The notes under the pieces were generated by a model. The model made no database searches. It was given only the letters and a program-made list of their open reading frames with translations, and had not been told where the DNA came from. The translations under genes were made by a program, and so were the position numbers. This document shows, in pieces, positions 8,997 through 17,484 of a stretch of 56,185 nucleotides of DNA (positions are counted from its first letter, which is position 1; each line of letters starts with the position of its first letter). Source of the DNA: Anabaena sp. UHCC 0187 (GTDB taxonomy: Bacteria; Cyanobacteriota; Cyanobacteriia; Cyanobacteriales; Nostocaceae); assembly GCF_009712035.1 (NCBI RefSeq), contig NZ_VILB01000013.1, forward strand, positions 29,563 through 85,747, read 5' to 3'.

Positions 8997-9217
8997 AAAG
9001 CTTCAAAATCAGAGATGAAGCCGACAAATTTTGTACATTCTTCTTGAAAAGCTTCTGCTTCGCTGACATCTTCAATTTTATAGGACATAATGCGTTTTCC
9101 ATCTGGCATTTTTTTAGAACCAATCAATTCAGCTTGGTAATTTTCTGCCATTTTCTTAAATTCAACAGCATATACTTTCCAAGCTTCACCATCACAAGTG
9201 ATATTTACCTGCCACAT
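8993..9217 (-). CDS. Small conserved-looking protein of unknown function
   Basis: A 74-residue protein I do not recognise. It starts MWQVNITCDGEAWKVYA and alternates hydrophobic and charged residues, suggesting a small alpha/beta fold with a C-terminal helix (EAEAFQEECTKFVGFISDF). It has two Cys (about positions 8 and 61), no signal peptide and no membrane segment. Its stop overlaps the start of the cytochrome gene by 4 nt, so it heads a translationally coupled operon with the cytochrome and the aldo/keto reductase. The coupling is good evidence that it is a real gene. Confidence 0.7.
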   Translation of the reverse strand: MWQVNITCDGEAWKVYAVEFKKMAENYQAELIGSKKMPDGKRIMSYKIEDVSEAEAFQEECTKFVGFISDFEAL

Positions 9218-9421
9218 AATTAAAATCTAGTTATTGACCAATATTGATTATTTCATAAATTGGCAACATTTAACTAAAAAAATCAAAGATTCAGGGATAT
9301 TGTGATTAATGTACTTTAAACTACCTGGAGATAGATATGATTTTATATCTTTAGAGGGTGTTAATAGCAAAAATATTTCGCCATACTGAATGTAAGTGTT
9401 GTATCGAGATTTGTATTCAAT

Positions 9422-10204
9422 ATGACCATGAATAAAAACGTTAAAGAACAAATTCAATTAGATTTACGCCAAGCTCAAGAAACAGGACAATTAAAATCTG
9501 AACGGATTCGGGAAATTGTCAAATCTGCTGTTTCTCAAGTAGGTTCTGAGTTTCAAGAAGGTTCTCATGAACTGCGTAATTTAGTTAATGATGCTGTTTC
9601 TACTGTTGTTGATAATTTACAAGAAAAAGGTAGTGAGTTCAAAGAAGGAGTGGTAGCTTCAATCGAAGGAGCTATGGAAGCTATAAATCTGAAAAAACAC
9701 TCAGCTATTGTTAAAACCCAAGGAGAAATAAAGCAATTACAAGCTCAATTAGATCGGGAGGAAGAAGAACTACAAGCAGAAATTGAAGGAATGTTAACCA
9801 AGATAGTAGAAACCAGTCAAGATAAATCAGCAGATACAAAAATTGCTATTGATTCAGCAATTGATTCTATCAAAGATAGTGAAGAAATCGGATTATTAAA
9901 GAAACGCTATGCACAATTACAAGCACAATCAGCAATTGTCAAAGCAAATTTATCTGCACGTTATAGTGGAAGTGATCAAGAGGTACAGGATTATTTAAAT
10001 GAAGCAAAACAATGGTGTGATAAATCCCATCCGAAAGCTGAATCTATCACTGTACAGGTAAAAGAAAGTTACTCACTTCTAGAACAAAAAATGTCAGATG
10101 CAGGTGCAGTTATAGCTAAAAAAGAACGTCAATTAAAACAAACTTTACGCGAGTTACTTTTAGCAACCGCTGATTTATTCAAAGATAAAGATATTCGGGC
10201 TTAA
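9422..10204 (+). CDS. Coiled-coil, apolipoprotein-like helical protein
   Basis: A 260-residue, highly charged, almost entirely helical protein. Residues ~85-125 have heptad spacing and a Glu-rich stretch (LDREEEELQAEIEG). Flanking segments have the amphipathic repeat pattern of apolipoprotein-like or late-embryogenesis/stress proteins (for example KSAVSQVGSEFQEGSHEL and NDAVSTVVDNLQEKGSEF, an internal repeat). There is a single Cys near residue 199 and no signal peptide or membrane helix. I do not know the family; a stress or membrane-surface role is only suggested by composition. ATG codons at 9422 and 9428 are both possible starts. A hairpin follows at 10235. Confidence 0.7.
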   Translation: MTMNKNVKEQIQLDLRQAQETGQLKSERIREIVKSAVSQVGSEFQEGSHELRNLVNDAVSTVVDNLQEKGSEFKEGVVASIEGAMEAINLKKHSAIVKTQGEIKQLQAQLDREEEELQAEIEGMLTKIVETSQDKSADTKIAIDSAIDSIKDSEEIGLLKKRYAQLQAQSAIVKANLSARYSGSDQEVQDYLNEAKQWCDKSHPKAESITVQVKESYSLLEQKMSDAGAVIAKKERQLKQTLRELLLATADLFKDKDIRA

Positions 10205-10234
10205 AGACTAACTATCCTATTTGATTTGAAAGTT

Positions 10235-10267
10235 AGCTCCTCGACTTCTCTAAGCAGTCGGGGAGCT
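10235..10267. terminator. Inverted repeat between convergent genes
   Basis: Arms AGCTCCTCGACT and AGTCGGGGAGCT (one G-U pair as RNA) flank a 9-nt loop, between two convergent genes. There is no strong T-run, so it may be a dispersed repeat serving as a bidirectional terminator. The hairpin at 51397-51429 is a diverged relative. Confidence 0.65.
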
Positions 10268-10282
10268 TGTTAATGGCTATGC

Positions 10283-10474
10283 TTAATAAGTACCTTCCTC
10301 TCTATTAATATTTTCTTCATGCTTGACAATTACCCAAACTGCATGAATGCTACCAGGAAGCCAACCAAGCAGAGTCAGCAAAATATTAATTAACAAAGTT
10401 GGCCCAAATCCAACTGTGAGAAAAACCCCTAAAGGGGGTAAAAATACACCGAGCAGTATCCGTAATAAGTTCAT
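10283..10474 (-). CDS. YqaE/Pmp3 family small membrane protein
   Basis: A 63-residue protein of the Pmp3/YqaE (UPF0057) family. It has two membrane helices with the family phrases LLGVFLPPLGVFL and LLTLLGWLPGSIHA, and a short charged C-terminus. In yeast and plants, relatives affect membrane potential and salt tolerance; in bacteria the role is poorly known. It lies just upstream, in the transcription direction, of nothing on the same strand. The preceding minus-strand gene is the holin-like protein 31 nt away, so both may be on one transcript. Confidence 0.9.
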   Translation of the reverse strand: MNLLRILLGVFLPPLGVFLTVGFGPTLLINILLTLLGWLPGSIHAVWVIVKHEENINREEGTY

Positions 10475-10505
10475 GGATATTTCCTAGTTTTTAAATTGGG
10501 TTTAC

Positions 10506-10874
10506 CTATTGACTATCTTGTAATTCAAATCCTTTTTCTGCGAAGTATTTACTAAGAAAGGTATTAGCTAAAGACAGAACTACAGGACCGATAATAAAAG
10601 CGATAAATCCTTGAACTTGAAACCCTGGAACTAAAACTGATGCTAACCAAAAGCAAATTCCGTTGACAATTAGGGAAAATCCCCCCAAGGAGAGATATGT
10701 CAAAGGTAAAGATAAGATATTGATAGTTGGTTTAATTCCACTATTAATTAAACCAATCACAACAGCAGCAATTAACGCTGCGGGAAAATTAGCAATATTT
10801 ACACCAGGAACAACTAAATCAACAATCAGCAAACTTAAAGCTGTAGCGAGTGCGATGAAAAAGTATGACAACAT
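10506..10874 (-). CDS. Phage-holin-4 superfamily membrane protein
   Basis: A 122-residue integral membrane protein with four hydrophobic segments (about residues 3-22, 28-48, 60-85 and 88-110). Typical family phrases are present: IADL-like LIVDLVVPGV, then IGLINSGIKPTINILSLPLT and SLGGFSLIVNGICFWLAS. This is the Phage_holin_4_2 (PF04020) group. Despite the name it is widespread in bacterial chromosomes and is not evidence of a prophage; no phage genes are nearby. Function is unknown. Confidence 0.88.
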   Translation of the reverse strand: MLSYFFIALATALSLLIVDLVVPGVNIANFPAALIAAVVIGLINSGIKPTINILSLPLTYLSLGGFSLIVNGICFWLASVLVPGFQVQGFIAFIIGPVVLSLANTFLSKYFAEKGFELQDSQ

Positions 10875-11004
10875 TTTTTACCTCAGTAGCAGCAATACCA
10901 GTGCTAACTACTATTTTTCACCAGGGATTAATTTTTCACATCTTTTCTTGGGTAGAATTCTTATCTATCTGAGGTTAGAGTTAATTTTTCTCACGCAGAG
11001 AGGA

Positions 11005-13164
11005 TTATTGTTTAATTCCTTTCATGGATAAACTTATGCGTTTGAGTTTTTCGTTGATTTCTAAAACTTGTACTTTGACAACTTGTCCAACTTTGACGAT
11101 TTTTTTGGGATCATCTACAAATTTATCAGCAAGTTGGGAAATATGCACTAAACCATCTTGATGGACTCCAATATCAACGAAAGCACCGAAGTTAGCAACA
11201 TTGCTAATGATTCCTTCTAATTGCATTCCTACGGTTAAATCCCTAATTTCTTTGATTCCTTCTTTAAAGGTAGCATATTTAAATTCCGCACGAGGATCTC
11301 TTCCCGGTTTTTCTAATTCGCTGAGAATATCGCGCAGAGTTGGTTCTCCAATCGTATCAGTAACGTATTTTTTGATGTTGGCTTTTTTGAGGTTTTCTGC
11401 AACTTGTGTAACTTGATTTAAGGATACTCCTAAATCAGCCGCGATAGATTTTACCAGAGAGTAACTTTCTGGATGAACTGCGGTATTATCTAAGGGATTT
11501 TCACCACCACGAATTCTTAAAAACCCGGCGGCTTGTTCAAAGGCTTTTGGTCCTAATTTCGCTACTTTCAAAAGTTGACGACGATTTTTAAAGGCTCCAT
11601 TTTGGTTACGATAGGCAATAATATTATTGGCTATGGTTGGGGTAATTCCCGAAACAAATGTCAGCAGTTCTTTAGAAGCAGTATTTAAATCCACACCCAC
11701 ATAGTTAACGCAACTTTCGACGGTTTCATCTAATTTCTTTTTCAGTAATTTTTGATCAACATCATGTTGATATTGTCCCACACCAATTGATTTAGGATCT
11801 ATTTTCACTAATTCGGCTAAAGGATCTTGTAATCTTCTCCCAATACTAATTGCACCCCGCACGGTAATATCTAAATCAGGAAATTCTTCTCTAGCTACGT
11901 CGCTGGCAGAATATATAGATGCACCAGATTCATTTACCATAACTTTAACTGGTTTATGGGCTATATTTGGTAATACTTCCGCGACAAATTCTTCTGTTTC
12001 CCGTGAAGCTGTGCCATTACCAATAGCGATTAATTGGATTTGGTATTTTTCAAGGAGTTTTTTAATAGTTTGGGCGGCTTTTTGGCGTTGTTCTGCTGCT
12101 TGGTGGGGAAAGACAGCTTGATATTCTAAAAATTGCCCAGTTTCATCTAAAATAGCCACTTTACACCCGGTTCTAAAACCTGGATCTATAGCCATTGTCG
12201 GTTTCATTCCTGCGGGTGCGGATAACAGCAATTCTCGCAAATTGGTTTCAAAGGTTTTGATTGATTCTATGTCAGCAAAGGTTTTTTTCTCGTTTGTTAC
12301 TTCGCTAAGTAATGAGGTTTTCATCAAGCGGTTAAAACTATCTTTTAACATTCCTTGATAAAAATCTCGAATATTGCGAACTTTAGTTTTTATTTCTTGA
12401 GATTCTAAATAACCCAGAACAAAATCTTCGTCAAAAGCAACTTCAAAACTGAGGATTTTTTCATCTTCTCCTCGACATAAAGCCAACAGATTATGAGGGG
12501 CGATATTTTTGACTTTAATCTGATAATTTCGGTACATTTCAAATTTGGTTGTTCCTTCAGGATGTTCGTCTTTAATCCGAGACACAAACACCCCATTTTC
12601 TAACAGGTATTCGCGGATATATGCGCGTGATTCTGCTTTTTCTGCTACTTCTTCAGCTAAAATATCAGACGCACCTTTTAAAGCTTCATCTGCGCTTTTT
12701 ACTCCCAAGGTTTCCGAAATATACTTTGCTGATTCTGCCTCTAAAGATGCAGAAATACCATTTTTGACATTTAGGGATTTAATAAAAGTTGCGAGTGCTT
12801 CTAGCCCTTTTTCTCTGGCAATGGTAGCACGGGTGCGGCGTTTGGGGCGATAGGGTAAATATAAATCCTCAAGTTCGGTTTTTTGTAAACAGGATGCTAT
12901 TTTGGTTTGTAGTTCTGGGGTGAGTTTACCTTGTTCAGAAATCCCATTGACAATTACTTTCTTTCTGTCTTCTAACTGCGTTAAGTAATTATGCCTATCT
13001 TGTAAATCCCGTAGTTGCACTTCATCCATTTCATCTGTTCTTTCTTTACGGTAACGCGCAATAAAGGGAATTGTCGCTCCTTCTGCTAAAAGTTCCAGTG
13101 CGTTTTGAATCTGCTGGGGTTTAAGTTGTAGTTCACTTGCAAGAAGTTGGGAAATGTTCAACAT
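11005..13164 (-). CDS. tex: Tex, S1-domain RNA-binding transcription accessory protein
   Basis: A 719-residue Tex protein. In order: N-terminal helical region (GATIPFIARYRKERTDEMDE is diagnostic), a YqgF/RNase H-like domain (AIDPGFRTGCKVAILD; IAIGNGTASRETE), a helix-hairpin-helix region (NTASKELLTFVSGI; IIAYRNQNGAFKNR) and a C-terminal S1 domain (VGMQLEGIISNVANFGAFVDIG ending LSMKGIKQ). It binds nucleic acid and RNA polymerase and affects transcription in several bacteria. The length is slightly short of the usual ~770, mostly because the C-terminus ends just after S1. It stands alone, with a short 3' region. Confidence 0.97.
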   Translation of the reverse strand: MLNISQLLASELQLKPQQIQNALELLAEGATIPFIARYRKERTDEMDEVQLRDLQDRHNYLTQLEDRKKVIVNGISEQGKLTPELQTKIASCLQKTELEDLYLPYRPKRRTRATIAREKGLEALATFIKSLNVKNGISASLEAESAKYISETLGVKSADEALKGASDILAEEVAEKAESRAYIREYLLENGVFVSRIKDEHPEGTTKFEMYRNYQIKVKNIAPHNLLALCRGEDEKILSFEVAFDEDFVLGYLESQEIKTKVRNIRDFYQGMLKDSFNRLMKTSLLSEVTNEKKTFADIESIKTFETNLRELLLSAPAGMKPTMAIDPGFRTGCKVAILDETGQFLEYQAVFPHQAAEQRQKAAQTIKKLLEKYQIQLIAIGNGTASRETEEFVAEVLPNIAHKPVKVMVNESGASIYSASDVAREEFPDLDITVRGAISIGRRLQDPLAELVKIDPKSIGVGQYQHDVDQKLLKKKLDETVESCVNYVGVDLNTASKELLTFVSGITPTIANNIIAYRNQNGAFKNRRQLLKVAKLGPKAFEQAAGFLRIRGGENPLDNTAVHPESYSLVKSIAADLGVSLNQVTQVAENLKKANIKKYVTDTIGEPTLRDILSELEKPGRDPRAEFKYATFKEGIKEIRDLTVGMQLEGIISNVANFGAFVDIGVHQDGLVHISQLADKFVDDPKKIVKVGQVVKVQVLEINEKLKRISLSMKGIKQ

Positions 13165-13383
13165 TGGATATTTAAATTGAAAGTGTTAAATTGATTCCAG
13201 CACGAATAGATAGTGTTAACTTAATTTAGCAAATAATGGCATCATTTGAAAATAGCTATTTTATGGCTTTGCAATAAATTTCTTGCCATTTTGCCTTACT
13301 TAAGTATATGATCAATAACGTTCCAGAAAATAGTTTAAACCTACTGGTATTAACAGTAGCTCGTAATTTAGAGATTAGTAAAA

Positions 13384-13596
13384 ATGCCTTTATTTTTCTT
13401 GATGACATTAGTTACAGGTGTAATCACTGGCTATCTCTTCAAAAGAAATGATGATGAAATCACCAATATTGCAGGTGTTTTAACCGCCGTCATTTTTATT
13501 GTGAGTTTAGTATTAGCACCCTGGCAAATTCAGTTTGGTATGTTGATGTTTGTGGTCATTGTCAGTAACAAACTGCTGAATAAAAATTGGTTTTAA
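13384..13596 (+). CDS. Small two-helix membrane protein, unknown function
   Basis: A 70-residue hydrophobic protein I do not recognise. It has membrane-compatible segments at about residues 3-18 (FFLMTLVTGVITGYLF) and 28-62, separated by the charged loop KRNDDEITN. No motif is visible. The coding end overlaps a clean hairpin terminator, which supports it being a real, separately transcribed gene. Confidence 0.6.
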   Translation: MPLFFLMTLVTGVITGYLFKRNDDEITNIAGVLTAVIFIVSLVLAPWQIQFGMLMFVVIVSNKLLNKNWF

Positions 13597-13606
13597 GCCA
13601 ATTTTT
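13582..13606 (+). terminator. Hairpin terminator overlapping the gene's 3' end
   Basis: Perfect 9-bp stem AAAAATTGG / CCAATTTTT with a 7-nt loop; the descending arm provides the T-run. It begins within the last codons of the small membrane protein gene. Confidence 0.7.
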
Positions 13607-13925
13607 GCAATTTAGAAACGAAATACAATCAAGTCGGCGATTATCCACCCTCTATCAAAGTTAATAATTGAGGGGAAATGAGGGTGTTGATACTTGGATA
13701 AAATATAGAATAGTCTCAAAGATAAAAAAGGATCTCACCTCCTTACTATGTTTTACAGATTTTAAACCTTTTTGGTACAACTAAGGTTTATCAAGCTTCC
13801 GCTTATTGCGCCTTTTTACTACCCTAACATCAAAAATAACTATATCAACTAGCAAGACTGACGCAGAATAAAGAAAATCTGGTTTATATTACAAGTATTA
13901 ACTAAATAAAATATATGTAGTTTTG
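13607..13925. other. Gene-free region upstream of the AAA-PIN pair
   Basis: About 320 nt, A+T-rich. No open frame, tRNA or long repeat was found. An 8-nt AAGGTTTA/TAAACCTT pair around 13764 and 13792 could form a hairpin. No convincing -35/-10 pair was seen, although AT-rich sequence before 13920 could hold a promoter. Confidence 0.5.
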
Positions 13926-15188
13926 ATGATGCTGAAAAAACTCATTCTCGAAAATTGGAAAAGTTTCCGTTATGCTGAACTTCCACTTGATCCTTTAACT
14001 GTGCTTATTGGCACTAATGCAAGTGGTAAGTCTAATGTGGTTGAAGCTTTGGAATTTTTGCAAAGAATAGCGAACGGTGAAAATATTGAAGCAGCTTTAG
14101 CAGGAGATAAAACACTTTCTTCTATTCGTGGTGGTGTTGAATTAGCTGCAAGAAAAGGTGAAAATGATTTTAGTTTAAAGGTATTAGTTTCAGGTGAGGA
14201 TGATGACAAAGATTATTTATATGTTATAAAAACACAAACACTACCTGAGTGTAAATTCGTAAAAGAATATATTGAGAGTTATATATATACCCAAGATACT
14301 ACTTCTAATAAATTAACAAGATTTACTGTAAAACAAATACACTCTAATGCTAAAAGTGGCATAAAAAAAATAGGTCATAATTTTAATTATAGTGATATTA
14401 TCATTAATAATATTTATCATGAAATTGGTGAAAACGGTGGTCTAATTATAGGTAAAGAGCTTGAAGATAACTTCTTACCTGCAAAAAAGAAAGCGCAAGA
14501 ATTTATTATTTCTAATTTAGAAAATCTTTTCATACTCAATCCCATTCCTTCTAAAATGCGCGATTTTTCACGACTTTCTGAAGATATAGAAAGTGATGGT
14601 TCAAATATCGGAGGTGTATTAGCAGCATTACCAGATGAACAAAAAATAGAAGTTGAATCAAATCTATCTTACTATATCAAAGATTTACCAGAAGGTGATA
14701 TTAAAAAAGTATGGGCAGAAAAAGTAGGAAGATTGGGTACAGATGCAATGCTTTACTGTCAAGAAGAATGGAAACCAGGAGAAATCATAGAAATTGATGC
14801 GAGAAGTATGTCAGATGGAACATTACGCTTTCTAGCTATTCTCACAGCATTATTAACCCGTCCTGAAGGTAGTCAAATTGTCATAGAAGAAATAGATAAT
14901 GGTTTACATCCTTCCCGTGCAGCATTATTGGTGAAAATATTAAAAGAAATTGGCAGTAAACGTAATATTGATATTTTACTTACTACCCATAACCCAGCTT
15001 TACTAGATGCTTTTGGTTCGGAAATAGTCCCCTTTGTAGTTGTCGCACATCGAGATTCAGAAACAGGAGAAAGTAAACTTACCCTTTTAGAAGATATTGA
15101 CAACTTCCCCAAATTGTTTGCATCCTATTCCTTGGGACAAATGACAACAAAAGGCGCAATTGAACGCAGCCTTTCTCATGGGGAGTAA
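13926..15188 (+). CDS. AAA ATPase of the ABC/OLD-like type (AAA_21/AAA_15)
   Basis: A 420-residue SMC/ABC-like ATPase. Walker A is GTNASGKS (residues 29-36), the signature-like loop is ARSMSDGTLRFLA (~292-304), Walker B is IVIEEIDNGLHP (318-329) and the switch His is in TTHNP (H355). The middle contains LSEDIESDGSNIGGVLAAL, typical of the COG1106/AAA_21 group. These ATPases usually act with a nuclease or other effector encoded next door, in phage defence or abortive infection. The next gene, 8 nt downstream, encodes a PIN domain. Start: ATG ATG at 13926/13929 (a TTG at 13923 is in frame); no clear ribosome site is visible. Confidence 0.85.
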   Translation: MMLKKLILENWKSFRYAELPLDPLTVLIGTNASGKSNVVEALEFLQRIANGENIEAALAGDKTLSSIRGGVELAARKGENDFSLKVLVSGEDDDKDYLYVIKTQTLPECKFVKEYIESYIYTQDTTSNKLTRFTVKQIHSNAKSGIKKIGHNFNYSDIIINNIYHEIGENGGLIIGKELEDNFLPAKKKAQEFIISNLENLFILNPIPSKMRDFSRLSEDIESDGSNIGGVLAALPDEQKIEVESNLSYYIKDLPEGDIKKVWAEKVGRLGTDAMLYCQEEWKPGEIIEIDARSMSDGTLRFLAILTALLTRPEGSQIVIEEIDNGLHPSRAALLVKILKEIGSKRNIDILLTTHNPALLDAFGSEIVPFVVVAHRDSETGESKLTLLEDIDNFPKLFASYSLGQMTTKGAIERSLSHGE

Positions 15189-15196
15189 TTGAAAAT

Positions 15197-15721
15197 ATGA
15201 GAAAAGTTTTATTAATAGATACATCTTTATTGTGCGTTTGGTTAAAAGTTCCAGGTAAAGAAACTGCTGGTAATAATAAATGGGATTTTGAACTTGTTAA
15301 CGAGAAAATCCTCACAGAAATTGAAAAAGGAACAACCTTGGTACTTCCATTAGCCACAGTTATAGAAACAGGAAATCATATTGCCCAAGCTAAAACTACA
15401 AATTCAGATAGTAAAAGAATAACATCAGAAAAATTTGCCCAAATCATGATTTATGCTGCTGATGAAACAAGTCCTTGGGCTGCTTTTCGTGAACAAATTG
15501 TACTATGGGAAGCAGAAGGATTGAAAAATTTAGCCGAAAAATTTCCTAATCAAGTTGTAGAAAAAACTTCTATGGGAGATGCGAGTATTGTAGTTCTGGG
15601 TTGGTATTACTATCATGAAAAAGGGTTTCATGTAGAATTTCTGACAGACGATAATGGTTTAAAATCTCAAGAACCACCACAGCCTCAGCCACCAACACGC
15701 CGCAGTAGTCGTGGAAAATAA
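15197..15721 (+). CDS. PIN-domain protein, likely RNase partner of the AAA ATPase
   Basis: A 174-residue protein with the full set of PIN-like acidic residues: D8 in LLIDTSLL, E57 in LATVIETGNH, D128 in SMGDASIVVLG and D151/D152 in FLTDDNGL. PIN domains are metal-dependent, usually RNA-cleaving nucleases. The C-terminal ~20 residues are a Pro/Gln then Arg/Ser tail (PPQPQPPTRRSSRGK), probably flexible. The gene starts 8 nt after the ATPase stop, with no terminator between, so the two form one operon. I infer an ATPase-gated nuclease. No antitoxin-like small gene precedes it, which argues against a classical VapBC pair. Confidence 0.8.
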   Translation: MRKVLLIDTSLLCVWLKVPGKETAGNNKWDFELVNEKILTEIEKGTTLVLPLATVIETGNHIAQAKTTNSDSKRITSEKFAQIMIYAADETSPWAAFREQIVLWEAEGLKNLAEKFPNQVVEKTSMGDASIVVLGWYYYHEKGFHVEFLTDDNGLKSQEPPQPQPPTRRSSRGK

Positions 15722-15866
15722 TGAGAGTATTAACTAAATTCATCCACAAATGGCGGAAAACCCTACAGCCTAACTGCCAACAACGGCTTTCATAGATTTG
15801 TTAGACTGAATACACCAGGATTTTTTCAGTCACATCTGTAGATAACGCCAGCAGACGAGGCACTTC

Positions 15867-17339
15867 ATGCTTACAAATACCCTAATTCTCTCAAATCAAC
15901 TTCCCAGTTTACAATATTCATCCACCACAGAACGCTTCGATGACACTTGGGAAGCACCACTGGCGACCCTTTTGGGACTAGGACGCGCTGCCGGTGCTGA
16001 TTTTGTGGAATACTTCTTAGAACGTCGCAACTACATCAGTTGTTTAGCCGAAGAAGACACCATCACCAGCATTTCCCCCAGTTTAGCTACCGGTGCGGGA
16101 GTGCGAGTATTTCGCGGCAAAGCTGACTGCTACGTTAGCACCAATAACCTCACATTTGCCGGTTTAAAAGCCGCCTTAGAAAAAGCACTTTCCATCTTAG
16201 GATTACAACTACCCGGACCGAGTGCCTTCATTCCTGAAATCAACCTAGAACTACTCAGAGACTACGCCAGCAAACGCGGTAAAGACGGTTGGCTACCCCT
16301 ATGTAGTTCTATCAGCGAAATGGGAGAAGTCCTCCTTGATGGTACAGCCCAACTCAACAAAAAAGCTACCCACGTCCAATCCCGCCGCGCTTCCTACTTC
16401 CGCGATTGGCAAGAAGTCTTAGTTGCAGGTAGTGACGGCACATTTGCCCGTGATATCCGCCTCACCCAGTCCGTTGGCTTTAATCTGCTTTGTGCTGACG
16501 GTGCTAACCGCTCTTCCATTGGCGAACGGGCAGGTAACACCAGTGACGCGAACTTCCTCAGAACCTGGGATTATCAACAAGCCTCTGAACACATCGCCGA
16601 ATCTGCTGGTAAAATGCTTTACGCAGATTACGTAGAATCAGGAACTTACCCGATTATCATGGCCAATCACTTTGGCGGCGTAATTTTCCATGAAGCCTGC
16701 GGACACCTTTTAGAAACCACCCAAATTGAACGCAAAACCACACCATTTGCCGATAAAAAAGGTGAAAAAATTGCCCATGAAAGTTTAACAGCTTGGGACG
16801 AAGGAAGGGCTGACAATGCCTTTGGCACAATTGATATGGATGATGAAGGAATGCCCGCCCAAAGAACATTATTAATTGAAAAAGGCATCCTCAAAAACTT
16901 CCTCGCTGATAGAACCGGTTCAGTGCGGACAGGACACCCCAGAACAGGCAGTGGCCGCCGTCAAAACTACACCTATGCCGCCGCTAGTCGGATGCGAAAT
17001 ACATATATTGATTGTGGAGAACACACAACAGAAGACCTATTTGCCTCCGTTGATAAAGGCATTTACTGTAAGAAAATGGGTGGCGGAAGTGTCGGCGCAA
17101 CAGGACAATTTAACTTTAGCGTTGATGAAGCTTACTTAATAGAAAATGGCAAAATTACCAAACCATTAAAAGGTGCTACCCTCATCGGTGAAGCTAAGGA
17201 AATCATGAATAAAATTTCCCTATGTTCTCAAGATTTAGAACTAGCTCCCGGCTTTTGTGGTTCTGTTAGTGGCAGCATTTACACTACAGTTGGACAACCA
17301 CATATCAAAGTTGATTCCATCACCGTTGGCGGAAGATAA
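15867..17339 (+). CDS. tldD: TldD family metalloprotease, catalytic subunit
   Basis: A 490-residue TldD, the zinc-bearing half of the TldD/TldE protease. The HExxxH site is HEACGH (about residues 275-280) within [15 protein letters not shown]. The downstream cysteine and glycine-rich motifs typical of the family are present ([34 protein letters not shown]). In other bacteria TldD/E removes leader peptides from ribosomally made peptides and degrades unfolded peptides. The ATG at 15867 is preceded by GAGG 7-10 nt upstream. The partner tldE follows in the same direction. Confidence 0.95.
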   Translation: MLTNTLILSNQLPSLQYSSTTERFDDTWEAPLATLLGLGRAAGADFVEYFLERRNYISCLAEEDTITSISPSLATGAGVRVFRGKADCYVSTNNLTFAGLKAALEKALSILGLQLPGPSAFIPEINLELLRDYASKRGKDGWLPLCSSISEMGEVLLDGTAQLNKKATHVQSRRASYFRDWQEVLVAGSDGTFARDIRLTQSVGFNLLCADGANRSSIGERAGNTSDANFLRTWDYQQASEHIAESAGKMLYADYVESGTYPIIMANHFGGVIFHEACGHLLETTQIERKTTPFADKKGEKIAHESLTAWDEGRADNAFGTIDMDDEGMPAQRTLLIEKGILKNFLADRTGSVRTGHPRTGSGRRQNYTYAAASRMRNTYIDCGEHTTEDLFASVDKGIYCKKMGGGSVGATGQFNFSVDEAYLIENGKITKPLKGATLIGEAKEIMNKISLCSQDLELAPGFCGSVSGSIYTTVGQPHIKVDSITVGGR

Positions 17340-17410
17340 AAACAACAGATAAAAATCATGAACCGAAAACAGATAAACCATACATATTATCTAAATCTAT
17401 CTGTTTTCTT

Positions 17411-17464
17411 CCTTTGCGCCTACTCTTCGAGATCACGAAGCGTGATTGCGCCTTTGCGTGAGAC
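17411..17464. repeat. Dispersed repeat with hairpin between tldD and tldE
   Basis: Contains CCTTTGCGCC twice (the second as GCGCCTTTGCGTGAGAC) with an inserted ATCACG-AAG-CGTGAT hairpin. Sequence of the type CTTTGCGCCTTTGCGTGAG recurs (26350-26380, and inverted at 18860-18900), so this is a dispersed cyanobacterial repeat. Confidence 0.6.
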
Positions 17465-17484
17465 TTTCATCTTAAAATTCAATC

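Noticed and set aside
10506-10874. Holin-like protein as a sign of a prophage
   Set aside because: This family is common on bacterial chromosomes and no other phage genes lie nearby.
15197-15721. PIN gene as the toxin of a VapBC pair
   Set aside because: No small antitoxin gene precedes it; the upstream partner is a 420-residue ATPase.
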